Shown here: positions 1 to 5,852 of the stretch, piece after piece | Numbering within the stretch: position 1 is the first letter of the stretch | Layout: each line of letters opens with the position of its first letter | Assembly (NCBI GenBank): GCA_003139975.1 | Contig: PLHN01000079.1 | Location: forward strand, 1-7,167 | DNA: 7,167 nucleotides | Source: Acidobacteriaceae bacterium | Lineage (GTDB): Bacteria; Acidobacteriota; Terriglobia; Terriglobales; Acidobacteriaceae | Reading direction: 5' to 3' | Program-made: the position numbers and the translations under genes | The notes under the pieces: generated by a model | Database searches by the model: none | What the model saw: the letters and a program-made list of their open reading frames with translations, nothing else | What the model was told of the DNA's origin: nothing

Positions 1-1104
1 GGCAAGACGACCACCACTTCAATGCTGGCGTGGATTTTTGAAACCGCCGGCCTCGAGCCCTCTTTCCTGATTGGTGGCATCGCCGAGAATTTCGGCAGCA
101 GCTTTGGCCTGGGCGCAGGCAAACATTTCATTCTCGAAGGCGACGAGTACGACACCGCGTTTTTCGACAAGGGCCCGAAGTTCCTGCACTACTTTCCGGA
201 CGAGGTGATTCTCACCTCCGTCGAATTCGACCACGCCGATATTTACAAGGATCTGGATGCGGTGGAAACAGCTTTCAAGCGGTTGGTGAATCTGGTTCCG
301 CGCCGTGGGCGCATCGTCGCTTTCGATGGCGGCGCCCATGAGAGTGGCCCGAGCCTGGAGCGATGTCTGGCGAAGGCATTCTGCGCAGTCGAGCGCTATG
401 GCGCGTCAGAAGACGCGAACTGGAAGATAGCAAACCTCAAACTTGATGCCGACCGCACCACTTGGACCGTGCTGCATAACGGCGAGCACTGGGCCGAACT
501 CGGCTTCGCGCTGGGCGGCGCATACAACGTCTGGAACGCAACCGCCGCCGCGGCTTTGGCCACGAGCTGCGGTGTTGCGAAAGACGCGATCGTCAAAGCG
601 CTTGCAACCTTCCGCAGCGTAAAGCGCCGCCTGGAAGTCAAGGCCGAAGTGAACGGCGTCACCATCATCGACGATTTCGCCCACCATCCCACGGCCATCG
701 AGCAGACCATTCGCGCGTTGCGCGCGCGTTATGCGGGCCGCCGGCTCTGGGTCGTGCTCGAGCCGCGCTCCAACACCATGCGCCGCAACGTGCTCCAGCA
801 GGCGCTGGCAAGCAGCCTCGCACTGGCCGATCAGGTAATTGTCGCGGCCATCTTCAAGTCGGAAGCCATTCCCGCTAACGAACGCCTCGACTTGAACCGC
901 GTGGTCAGCGAGGTGCAAGCGCGCGGGCGTCAGGCGCGCATTCTCGCCGATGCCGACACCATCGTGAGCACCATGACGCCCGAACTGAGGCCCGGAGACG
1001 TGGTTGCCATTCTCTCCAATGGCGGATTCGGCGGCATCTATGAGAAGCTACCGGAACGGTTGCGGCAGTTGGCGTTGCGCAAAAAGCAGGGTTCGTCTGT
1101 GTAA
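1..1104 (+). CDS. mpl: Mpl, UDP-MurNAc:L-Ala-gamma-D-Glu-meso-DAP ligase (5'-truncated by window edge)
   Basis: Cytoplasmic Mur-family ligase that uses ATP to join a salvaged murein tripeptide (L-Ala-gamma-D-Glu-meso-DAP) to UDP-MurNAc, for peptidoglycan recycling. The frame is open from base 1 and 367 residues are visible. The first residues, GKTTTTSM, are the end of the ATP-binding P-loop, so roughly 90-115 N-terminal residues lie outside the window (family length is about 450). Fragment residues: EGDEYD 46-51, the VEFDHADIY block 74-82, GAYNVWN 173-179 (central domain), DDFAHHP 224-230 and EPRSNTMRRN from 254 (C-terminal domain), and NGGFGGIYEKL near 340-350. The EGDEYDTAFFDK block and the NGGFGG ending favour Mpl over MurC. 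The last codons and the TAA lie inside an extragenic repeat, so the extreme C-terminus may have been rewritten by it. Identification is strong; the true start is not visible. Confidence 0.95.
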   Translation, partial: GKTTTTSMLAWIFETAGLEPSFLIGGIAENFGSSFGLGAGKHFILEGDEYDTAFFDKGPKFLHYFPDEVILTSVEFDHADIYKDLDAVETAFKRLVNLVPRRGRIVAFDGGAHESGPSLERCLAKAFCAVERYGASEDANWKIANLKLDADRTTWTVLHNGEHWAELGFALGGAYNVWNATAAAALATSCGVAKDAIVKALATFRSVKRRLEVKAEVNGVTIIDDFAHHPTAIEQTIRALRARYAGRRLWVVLEPRSNTMRRNVLQQALASSLALADQVIVAAIFKSEAIPANERLDLNRVVSEVQARGRQARILADADTIVSTMTPELRPGDVVAILSNGGFGGIYEKLPERLRQLALRKKQGSSV

Positions 1105-1170
1105 CCCGGTGTCCTCTGTGGTTTTCGGTTTTTGTTAACCACAAGGTACACAGAGGTGCGCAGGGACGGA
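1091..1170. repeat. Head-to-head pair of degenerate ~33-bp extragenic repeats
   Basis: Two copies of one motif face away from each other. The plus-strand copy starts AACCACA at 1137 and continues with CACAGAGG and CGCAGGGACG. The minus-strand copy starts AACCACAGAGG at 1123 and runs leftward to about 1091, across the mpl stop codon. Their inner parts give a perfect 8-bp inverted repeat, CCTCTGTG (1113-1120) with CACAGAGG (1149-1156), plus GTGGTT/AACCAC, so the RNA could fold after mpl. A third copy is at 5765-5807. I recall similar AACCGCAGAGG-type sequences from intergenic DNA of several phyla, but cannot name a curated family. Confidence 0.7.
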
Positions 1171-1198
1171 CCAGCCAGAAAGAAAGACCAGAAAGACC

Positions 1199-1972
1199 AT
1201 GGAGCAAATTGAGCCGGCAGCGAAAGGCGAAAGCTGTGATCAAGGCGAAAGGCCGATCTCCCCGCTTCGCACCATCGTTATGCTCGGGTTCTGGTTGGTG
1301 GCTTTGCCCTTTGCGGCTCTCACCGGCATTCCCTGGACTTATCTGACCGGGGACGTCACCTTCCTTTACAAGGCCTGCATGTGGGGCGCGTGGACGGGCC
1401 CGAAGCTGGCGGGCATACGCGTCCAAGTCATCGGCCTCGACAAAATCGACCGGTCGCGCCAGTACATCTTCATGTCCAACCACATCTCGAATCTTGATCC
1501 GCCGATCACGGTTCCGCTGATTCCCGGGCGCAGCTCCGTGATGGTGAAGAAGGAACTTTTCAAAGTCCCGATCTTCGGCCACATCATGCGGCTCGGCTCG
1601 CTCGTGCCCGTCGACCGCGGCAACCGCGATGCCGGCATCTCCGCCGTGCGCGACTCAGTCGAAGCGCTGCGCGCGCACAAGGTCCACATGACCATCTACG
1701 TGGAAGGGCACCGCTCCTTTGATGGCAAGCTGCTGCCCTTCAAAAAAGGCCCGTTCTACCTCGCCGAAGAATGCCAAATGCCGGTCGTGCCCATCACGGT
1801 TTTCGGCACGGAACATCTGATGCCCAAGGCGCGCTTCGGCATTCGTCCCGGAGTGGCAACCGTGCACTTCCACACCGCAATCGAGCCCAAGGATTTCGGC
1901 ACCCGTGAGGAATTGATAGCAAAGGTGCGCGCAGCCATCAACAGCGGCCTGCCGAAGGAACTGCAAGAGTAG
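1199..1972 (+). CDS. plsC: 1-acyl-sn-glycerol-3-phosphate acyltransferase family protein (PlsC-like)
   Basis: Membrane-associated acyltransferase expected to transfer an acyl chain to lysophosphatidic acid, making phosphatidic acid for membrane lipids. It has 257 residues, normal for the family. A hydrophobic segment at about residues 25-45 (IVMLGFWLVALPFAALTGI) should anchor it to the inner membrane. Motif I is NHISNLD at 94-100, with the catalytic H95 and D100 in the HX4D arrangement. VPVDRGNR at 136-143 fits motif II. Motif III reads EGHRS at 169-173, where EGTRS is commoner. VVPIT at 186-190 fits motif IV. ATG at 1199 is the first start in this frame; only a purine-rich stretch (AGAAAGACC) precedes it, so the ribosome site is weak. 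It lies 94 bp after mpl on the same strand, separated by a repeat pair, so co-transcription is uncertain. An exact substrate cannot be read from sequence; another glycerolipid or lyso-lipid acceptor is possible. Confidence 0.9.
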   Translation: MEQIEPAAKGESCDQGERPISPLRTIVMLGFWLVALPFAALTGIPWTYLTGDVTFLYKACMWGAWTGPKLAGIRVQVIGLDKIDRSRQYIFMSNHISNLDPPITVPLIPGRSSVMVKKELFKVPIFGHIMRLGSLVPVDRGNRDAGISAVRDSVEALRAHKVHMTIYVEGHRSFDGKLLPFKKGPFYLAEECQMPVVPITVFGTEHLMPKARFGIRPGVATVHFHTAIEPKDFGTREELIAKVRAAINSGLPKELQE

Positions 1973-2011
1973 AAAGGACGGGTGGCCGTTTCCATCCCGA
2001 CTCACGTAGGC

Positions 2012-2050
2012 ACAGCCGCCCCCGGCTGTCCAGCCGAGCGCAAGCTCGGC
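2012..2050. repeat. Twin perfect hairpins (REP-like), possible bidirectional terminator
   Basis: Two adjacent perfect 7-bp stems. The first is ACAGCCG (2012-2018), loop CCCC, CGGCTGT (2023-2029). Three bases later comes GCCGAGC (2033-2039), loop GCAA (a GNRA tetraloop), GCTCGGC (2044-2050). They sit in the 211-bp gap between plsC and the convergent propeller gene, where a shared terminator would be useful. No T-run follows on either strand, so classic intrinsic termination is not supported. The paired form looks like a REP/BIME-type extragenic palindrome. Confidence 0.65.
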
Positions 2051-2140
2051 AAGGTATCACGGATGAACGAAGTGTGCGCCGCCCTGCGCTTCTCTTTGGG
2101 GTGTAATTCAAACTAGTTACGGGGAACGTCCCGTCTGCCG

Positions 2141-2168
2141 CCAGTACCACCGTGTCCCCAGTACCACC
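2141..2168. repeat. Short direct repeat CCAGTACCACC x2
   Basis: An exact 11-bp direct repeat at 2141-2151 and 2158-2168, offset 17 bp, just past the 3' end of the propeller gene. No function can be assigned. It may be part of the same repeat-rich intergenic DNA as the hairpins at 2012-2050. Confidence 0.5.
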
Positions 2169-2183
2169 AAAGCCTGAGGTTCG

Positions 2184-4013
2184 CTAAGGGTCCACTATCT
2201 GCTTGAACGTCCCGGCGCTAGGTTCGAACACGTCGTCTCCAGCGTAGGTTGCTTTGATCGTATAGGTCTTGGCCTTGGAAAAAGACGTGGTCAGGTTGGC
2301 TGAGCCATTGCTTGTCGAACCCATTCCCAGAACGGTCTTGCCGGTGGTGAAAGTGACCGTCTCGCCGTCGGGAACCTTACCGGAATGAGCAGTTACGGTC
2401 GCTGTGAACGTTACAGACTGGCCGACGTGCGAAGGAGATCCCGAGGACGCGAGCGTGGTTTTTGAAAGGGTGCCCCGAACATATTCAGTGAGGGGAGGAG
2501 AGACGCTTCCGGTTGCAACTTGGTATTCTCCGCCGTAGGTGGCCGTAATGGAGTGCGCACCGAGCTGTTTCCTTATGTAGGAAGTGCTGAATGCGGCCTG
2601 ATTGTTGGAAAGGGTCACAGTTGCGACGGTGCCCGTCCCATCCTTGAAATCGACGATCCCATTTAGCGTGCCTCCAGACTTGTTCGTCACCTTAGCCGTA
2701 TAGGTCACCGTTTTCTTGATGTCAACCGGATTAACGCTTGATGTCAGGGATGTGGTTGAAGGCGGAGCAGCGCTATTGTTTAGGAACACGCCAACGGCAT
2801 TGGAGCCGCTGTTGGCGACCAGCACATCGGGCAACCCGTCGCCATTCACGTCGCCAGCCATGACACTATGCAACCACCCCCCGCGGGAGTCGTAGAGCAC
2901 CGGTCCCTGGAAGGAGCCGTCGCCGTTGCCCTTGAGCAAGGCCAGGGCGGTACCAAAACTTGCCACGATTAGATCGGGGTGGCCATCGCGATCTACATCC
3001 GCGACTGCCACTGACGACTGGGTCGAGAGCTGGGTGTTGAACGTCAGCGCTGACTGGAAGGTGCCGTCGCCGTTGCCAAGGAACACGCCGACCTGGCTGG
3101 GTGGGCGGTCGCCATAATTAGTCGCCACCATATCGAGATAGCCGTCGCCGTTGAAGTCGGCAATCGCCGCTGCTGTGATCGGACCTGATCCTTTCCAGCC
3201 ATACTGCGATCCGGCGAAGTCCTTCCCATCACCGCTGCCGAGAAGTACCCGTACAAAACTGTCCGCGTCCCCCGTGGCCTCAAACGGGATGAACACGTCA
3301 AGATTGCCGTCTCCGTTCGCGTCTCCGATCACGAGCTGGTCGGGATAGCCTGAAACCCCGCCCACAATCGCAGCAGCCTGGAGAGTTCCATCACCGTTGC
3401 CCAGTAATACGCTCAGAGCGGGCTCGTTGATCACGACCACGTCCTGGTGACCGTCGTTGTTCAGGTCGCCGACCCCAATTCCCATCGGCAGATAACCACC
3501 GGAGGGATAAGTAACGACAGGTCTGAACGTTCCATCGCCATTTCCCAGCAGCACTCCCACCACGGCGGTGTCAGCATTGGCGGCGATCAGATCGGGTTTG
3601 CCGTCATGGTTCAGGTCGCCAACCGCAAATGAGAAGGGATTCCCTCCGGAGGGATAGGTAACTGCAGGCTGAAACGTCCCGTCGCCATTGCCGAGCAGCA
3701 CACTCATTCCGCCGCCGCACGCAATAATGTCGGGCTTCCCGTCACCATTCACGTCCACTACGGCTAGGGCGTAAGAAACCCCGGTGTAGTAGTTGACGAC
3801 AGGAAGGAAAAGCAGCGGCCCCGAGCCCGACTGTTGCGCATCGGGTATCGCCTGCTGGCGCGCGGACTTGATTTCCTGCCCTATCCCGGTGTGGAAAACA
3901 GGAGTCGATTGACGCGCCTGAAGGATGGAATTGGGCTGAGCCGAGGCTGGCACAACGGCGAAGCCACCGATTACAACTGCGGCGAACGCAAAGACAAAAC
4001 CTAGCGCCCTCAC
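2184..4013 (-). CDS. Secreted FG-GAP/VCBS seven-bladed beta-propeller with two bacterial Ig-like domains
   Basis: Exported protein, probably an adhesion or binding scaffold; its ligand is unknown. I chose the GTG at 4013 (609 aa) because GGAGG lies 4 nt upstream and the N-terminus becomes a clean signal peptide: R2, a hydrophobic core, then ASA with cleavage after about residue 25. A TTG at 4067 would add 18 charged residues with no ribosome site. Seven calcium-type loops of the form DxNxDGxxD start at residues 87, 133, 183, 231, 286, 339 and 388, spaced 46-55 residues. Six are followed by an LGNGDGTF-like strand, matching FG-GAP/VCBS blades, so seven blades could close one integrin-alpha-like propeller. 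Residues ~416-512 and ~513-609 are two Ig-like repeats of the Big_3 type (VTYTAKV / VTFTATV, ITATYGG / IKATYAG). No enzyme motif, membrane anchor or sorting domain is visible. It has its own promoter at 4094-4122. Confidence 0.9.
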   Translation of the reverse strand: MRALGFVFAFAAVVIGGFAVVPASAQPNSILQARQSTPVFHTGIGQEIKSARQQAIPDAQQSGSGPLLFLPVVNYYTGVSYALAVVDVNGDGKPDIIACGGGMSVLLGNGDGTFQPAVTYPSGGNPFSFAVGDLNHDGKPDLIAANADTAVVGVLLGNGDGTFRPVVTYPSGGYLPMGIGVGDLNNDGHQDVVVINEPALSVLLGNGDGTLQAAAIVGGVSGYPDQLVIGDANGDGNLDVFIPFEATGDADSFVRVLLGSGDGKDFAGSQYGWKGSGPITAAAIADFNGDGYLDMVATNYGDRPPSQVGVFLGNGDGTFQSALTFNTQLSTQSSVAVADVDRDGHPDLIVASFGTALALLKGNGDGSFQGPVLYDSRGGWLHSVMAGDVNGDGLPDVLVANSGSNAVGVFLNNSAAPPSTTSLTSSVNPVDIKKTVTYTAKVTNKSGGTLNGIVDFKDGTGTVATVTLSNNQAAFSTSYIRKQLGAHSITATYGGEYQVATGSVSPPLTEYVRGTLSKTTLASSGSPSHVGQSVTFTATVTAHSGKVPDGETVTFTTGKTVLGMGSTSNGSANLTTSFSKAKTYTIKATYAGDDVFEPSAGTFKQIVDP

Positions 4014-4017
4014 ACGG

Positions 4018-4022
4018 CCTCC
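4018..4022 (-). promoter_or_regulatory. Shine-Dalgarno GGAGG that decides the propeller-gene start
   Basis: On the minus strand GGAGG is followed by CCGT and then GTG at 4013-4011. The 4-nt spacing is slightly short but workable. The alternative TTG at 4067 has no comparable site, and translation from GTG gives a textbook signal peptide. Confidence 0.6.
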
Positions 4023-4093
4023 AGCGTAATGTGATTTAGTTCGGATATGTACGGCAGTCAGGGCCAAAGCGGGAGACGAACTGCCAACGGGCG

Positions 4094-4122
4094 AGTATGG
4101 TCTCTCAGCCCCGGGGAGTCAA
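4094..4122 (-). promoter_or_regulatory. Sigma70-type promoter for the propeller gene
   Basis: On the minus strand, TTGACT (4122-4117, 5/6 to TTGACA) is followed by a 17-bp spacer and CATACT (4099-4094, 4/6 to TATAAT). The predicted transcription start is near 4087, giving a leader of about 75 nt to the GTG at 4013. The spacer contains the palindrome CCCCGGGG. Confidence 0.6.
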
Positions 4123-4190
4123 GCCTGAATCGATCATGGCCTATGCTGCTGCGCGCTGCTCTTCCCAAATCTCGGTTCCCATAGCACGCC

Positions 4191-4205
4191 TTGTCAACTT
4201 GACAA
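4191..4205. promoter_or_regulatory. Operator-like palindrome TTGTCAA-C-TTGACAA
   Basis: Perfect 7-1-7 inverted repeat, the form expected for a dimeric helix-turn-helix regulator. It is about 70-85 bp upstream of the propeller-gene -35 box. Each half also contains TTGACA, a perfect -35 hexamer, but neither has a good -10 at 16-18 bp, so I favour a protein-binding site over a promoter. No regulator gene is in the window. Confidence 0.4.
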
Positions 4206-4512
4206 AATCCAGTCCCAGGCCTCCCCTACGCGACGGAAAGCGAAGTACGTCGCAACCAGTAAGTCGCTCTCGCAGGAGGCGCGCAGGATATCACACCCTG
4301 TCAAGCCCCATTTTCACCCCTTGGAAGCGCCTAACCCATCTTAGTTTGTTACCCGTACACGGACTGTACGTACGTTGTTGTATTCCAAGAATTATTTTGT
4401 TCGCCCATTATTCGCTTCTTGCAACGTTATTTTCGCCCGTCAGCTTCGCATTGTCTTCGCCTCTATCAGGCAACCGCACACCCCAACTGTACATACAATC
4501 CAAGCTGTATGA

Positions 4513-4528
4513 TGTTCCACGTAGAACG
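4513..4528. promoter_or_regulatory. parS-like 16-mer (candidate ParB/Spo0J or Noc-type site)
   Basis: TGTTCCACGTAGAACG matches the known Pseudomonas-type centromere sequence TGTTCCACGTGGAACA at 14 of 16 positions, and the Bacillus-type TGTTTCACGTGAAACA at 12 of 16. Both mismatches to the former are in the right half, so the palindrome is imperfect (6 of 8 pairs). No parA or parB gene is in the window. It could be a degenerate parS, a site for a related CTPase, or coincidence. Confidence 0.4.
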
Positions 4529-4650
4529 CTTCTCCAGATTGCTTGTGTGGAACGGACCCGCCCTGAGCGGAGCCGAACGAGCCCCTGCCCGCGGCCGTTA
4601 ACCTTTGGGGGACCCACCGCTGCCAGCCTAAATCGCGCTGAAGCCGGAAG

Positions 4651-5661
4651 TCATGGCAACTTTCGCATCGCCTTGGCTAACTCCGGCAGTTTGTTAAAGA
4701 TGGCGCAGCAGCGCAGCCACAGCCTGTTGTCGATCGCGGGATAGCCGCTGACTGTTTTACCCGCTTCCACATCGTTCGGAATGCCGCTCTGGGCGGTCGC
4801 TATTGCGCCGTCTCCGATTTTGCAGTGGCCCGCTACTCCTACCTGGCCGGCGAGGATTACGTTGTTGCCTACTTCGGTCGAGCCCGCGAGGCCGACCTGC
4901 GCGCACAGCAGTGTGTCTTCGCCAACGGTCGAGGCGTGGCCTACCTGTACCAGATTGTCGATCTTGGCGCCGCGCGCAATCGAGGTCTGGCCGACGGCGG
5001 CGCGGTCAATACAGCTCCCGGCCTGAATCTCGACGTCGTCCCCGATGACGACGTTGCCGGACTGGACAATCTTGTGCCAATGGGGCTTTCTATTTTCAGC
5101 CCCGTCATCCTTGGCGAAGCCGAAGCCGTCGGAGCCTATGATCACCGCATTTTGCAGGACTACGTTATTGCCGAGTTGGCAGAACTCGCGCACCACGGCG
5201 TGAGTGTGGGCGAAGAAGTTGTTGCCGATTCTTACTCCGCGATAGATCGTGACGTGCGCGAGCAGGACGGCGTTGTCGCCGATCTCAGCCTCTTCGTCGA
5301 TGACCACGTAAGGGCCGAGGTGCGCGTGCTTGCCGATTCTTGCGTTGGGATGAACGACGGCGGTCGGGTGAATGCCGGGGGCGTAGCGCGGCGGCTGATA
5401 GAAAAGTTCCACGGCTTTCGCCCAGGCGTAGTAGGGATTCCTGGTGCGCAGCATCCCGGTGGGGATGGCAGGGAAGTCTTCATCTACGATCACGGCCGAC
5501 GCATGCGTCGTCTTAGCGGCGGCGGCGTACTTGGGATTGCTTAGGAAAGTAAGCTGTCCCGGGACGGCGTGTTCGATGCCGGCGACGCCGGAAATTTCCG
5601 TGTCGGGCGAGGCGTTCTCGATCTTTGCATGGATTGCGGCGGCAATGTCGGCGAGTTTCAT
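4651..5661 (-). CDS. lpxD: UDP-3-O-(3-hydroxyacyl)glucosamine N-acyltransferase
   Basis: Cytoplasmic third enzyme of lipid A synthesis (Raetz pathway). It moves a 3-hydroxyacyl chain from acyl-carrier protein to the amine of UDP-3-O-acyl-glucosamine. It has 336 residues, typical of LpxD. The N-terminal ~95 residues match the LpxD uridine-binding domain ([12 protein letters not shown] 35-46, ASAVIV 54-59). Then come left-handed beta-helix hexapeptide repeats from about 96 to 290 ([26 protein letters not shown]). The catalytic histidine is H242 in [15 protein letters not shown] at 176-182 and the C-terminal helix ([19 protein letters not shown]) also fit. ATG at 5661 gives the usual MKLADIA start; no strong ribosome site precedes it, and the predicted leader is only about 10 nt. 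It is separated from the usual bamA-ompH-lpxD-fabZ-lpxA cluster and may be one of several lpxD paralogues. Confidence 0.96.
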   Translation of the reverse strand: MKLADIAAAIHAKIENASPDTEISGVAGIEHAVPGQLTFLSNPKYAAAAKTTHASAVIVDEDFPAIPTGMLRTRNPYYAWAKAVELFYQPPRYAPGIHPTAVVHPNARIGKHAHLGPYVVIDEEAEIGDNAVLLAHVTIYRGVRIGNNFFAHTHAVVREFCQLGNNVVLQNAVIIGSDGFGFAKDDGAENRKPHWHKIVQSGNVVIGDDVEIQAGSCIDRAAVGQTSIARGAKIDNLVQVGHASTVGEDTLLCAQVGLAGSTEVGNNVILAGQVGVAGHCKIGDGAIATAQSGIPNDVEAGKTVSGYPAIDNRLWLRCCAIFNKLPELAKAMRKLP

Positions 5662-5677
5662 GGTGGGGTCCGGGAGA

Positions 5678-5706
5678 ATTGTAACGGAACGGGTCTTAGG
5701 TCTCAG
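5678..5706 (-). promoter_or_regulatory. Candidate lpxD promoter whose -35 lies in a repeat end
   Basis: On the minus strand, CTGAGA (5706-5701, 4/6 to TTGACA), a 17-bp spacer, then TACAAT (5683-5678, 5/6 to TATAAT). The start of transcription would be near 5671, only about 10 nt before the lpxD ATG, so the mRNA would be nearly leaderless. This agrees with the weak ribosome site. The -35 box is inside the inverted-repeat end of the element at 5699-5845. Confidence 0.4.
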
Positions 5707-5845
5707 GTCTCAGGAAGAGCGTTCAGGTGTGGGATGCTTTTGTTCGCGCGGCAGCTCAAAGCTAAACCGCGGAGGTCGCAGAGGATTCGCAAAGGACGCA
5801 GAGAAAGTCATGGCTCGGTTTTCCTGCGATCTGACACCTGAGACC
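5699..5845. repeat. ~147-bp element bounded by inverted repeats (MITE-like), with internal extragenic repeat
   Basis: GGTCTCAGGT at 5699-5708 is the perfect reverse complement of ACCTGAGACC at 5836-5845; extending to 16 bp the ends still match at 14. The left end also has a tandem heptamer, AGGTCTC twice. Inside, at 5765-5807, is the third copy of the repeat seen at 1091-1170 (AACCGCGGAGG, CGCAGAGG, CGCAAAGGACGCAGAG). No open frame for a transposase is present, so any movement would need help in trans. No target-site duplication is evident. It fills most of the gap between lpxD and the small gene upstream. Confidence 0.5.
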
Positions 5846-5852
5846 AGTGGTC

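Larger units (their letters stand above)
4123..4650. other. Intergenic region without a convincing gene
   Basis: This is the bulk of the ~640-bp gap between lpxD and the propeller gene, both on the minus strand. Open frames here (for example plus strand 4097-4744 and minus strand 4408-4617) have no recognisable domain, have biased low-complexity composition or run into lpxD, and lack ribosome sites, so I do not call them. Roughly 4340-4500 is visibly more AT-rich than the flanks. It holds two near-identical 11-mers (ACTGTACGTAC at 4363-4373, ACTGTACATAC at 4486-4496) and an inverted repeat CGTACA/TGTACG (4354-4359, 4365-4370). A small RNA cannot be excluded. Confidence 0.5.

Noticed and set aside
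1091..1170. CRISPR array or tRNA in the repeat-bearing gaps
   Set aside because: There are only two diverged, inverted copies with no regular spacers, and no cloverleaf or T-loop pattern could be found.
905..1582. 225-codon minus-strand open frame across the mpl-plsC junction
   Set aside because: It is antisense to two well-supported genes and the repeat pair, with no recognisable domain.
2123..2133. Hairpin GGGA-ACG-TCCC-like sequence as a terminator for the propeller gene
   Set aside because: The stem is only about 4 bp and no T-run follows.
4014..4067. TTG start at 4067 for the propeller protein
   Set aside because: It has no ribosome site and places 18 polar and basic residues before the signal peptide; the GTG at 4013 has GGAGG and a clean signal peptide.
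4567..4590. CCTGAGCGGAGCCGAACG, resembling a widespread CCTGAGCGAAG-type extragenic repeat
   Set aside because: One imperfect copy with no paired arm; too little to call.
4097..4744. 215-codon plus-strand open frame across the lpxD-propeller gap
   Set aside because: No recognisable domain, Ser/Arg/Pro-rich composition, no ribosome site, overlaps the 3' end of lpxD, and its first bases overlap the propeller-gene promoter.
4825..5544. 239-codon plus-strand open frame antisense to lpxD
   Set aside because: Shadow of the hexapeptide-repeat coding pattern on the other strand; no domain and no start signals.
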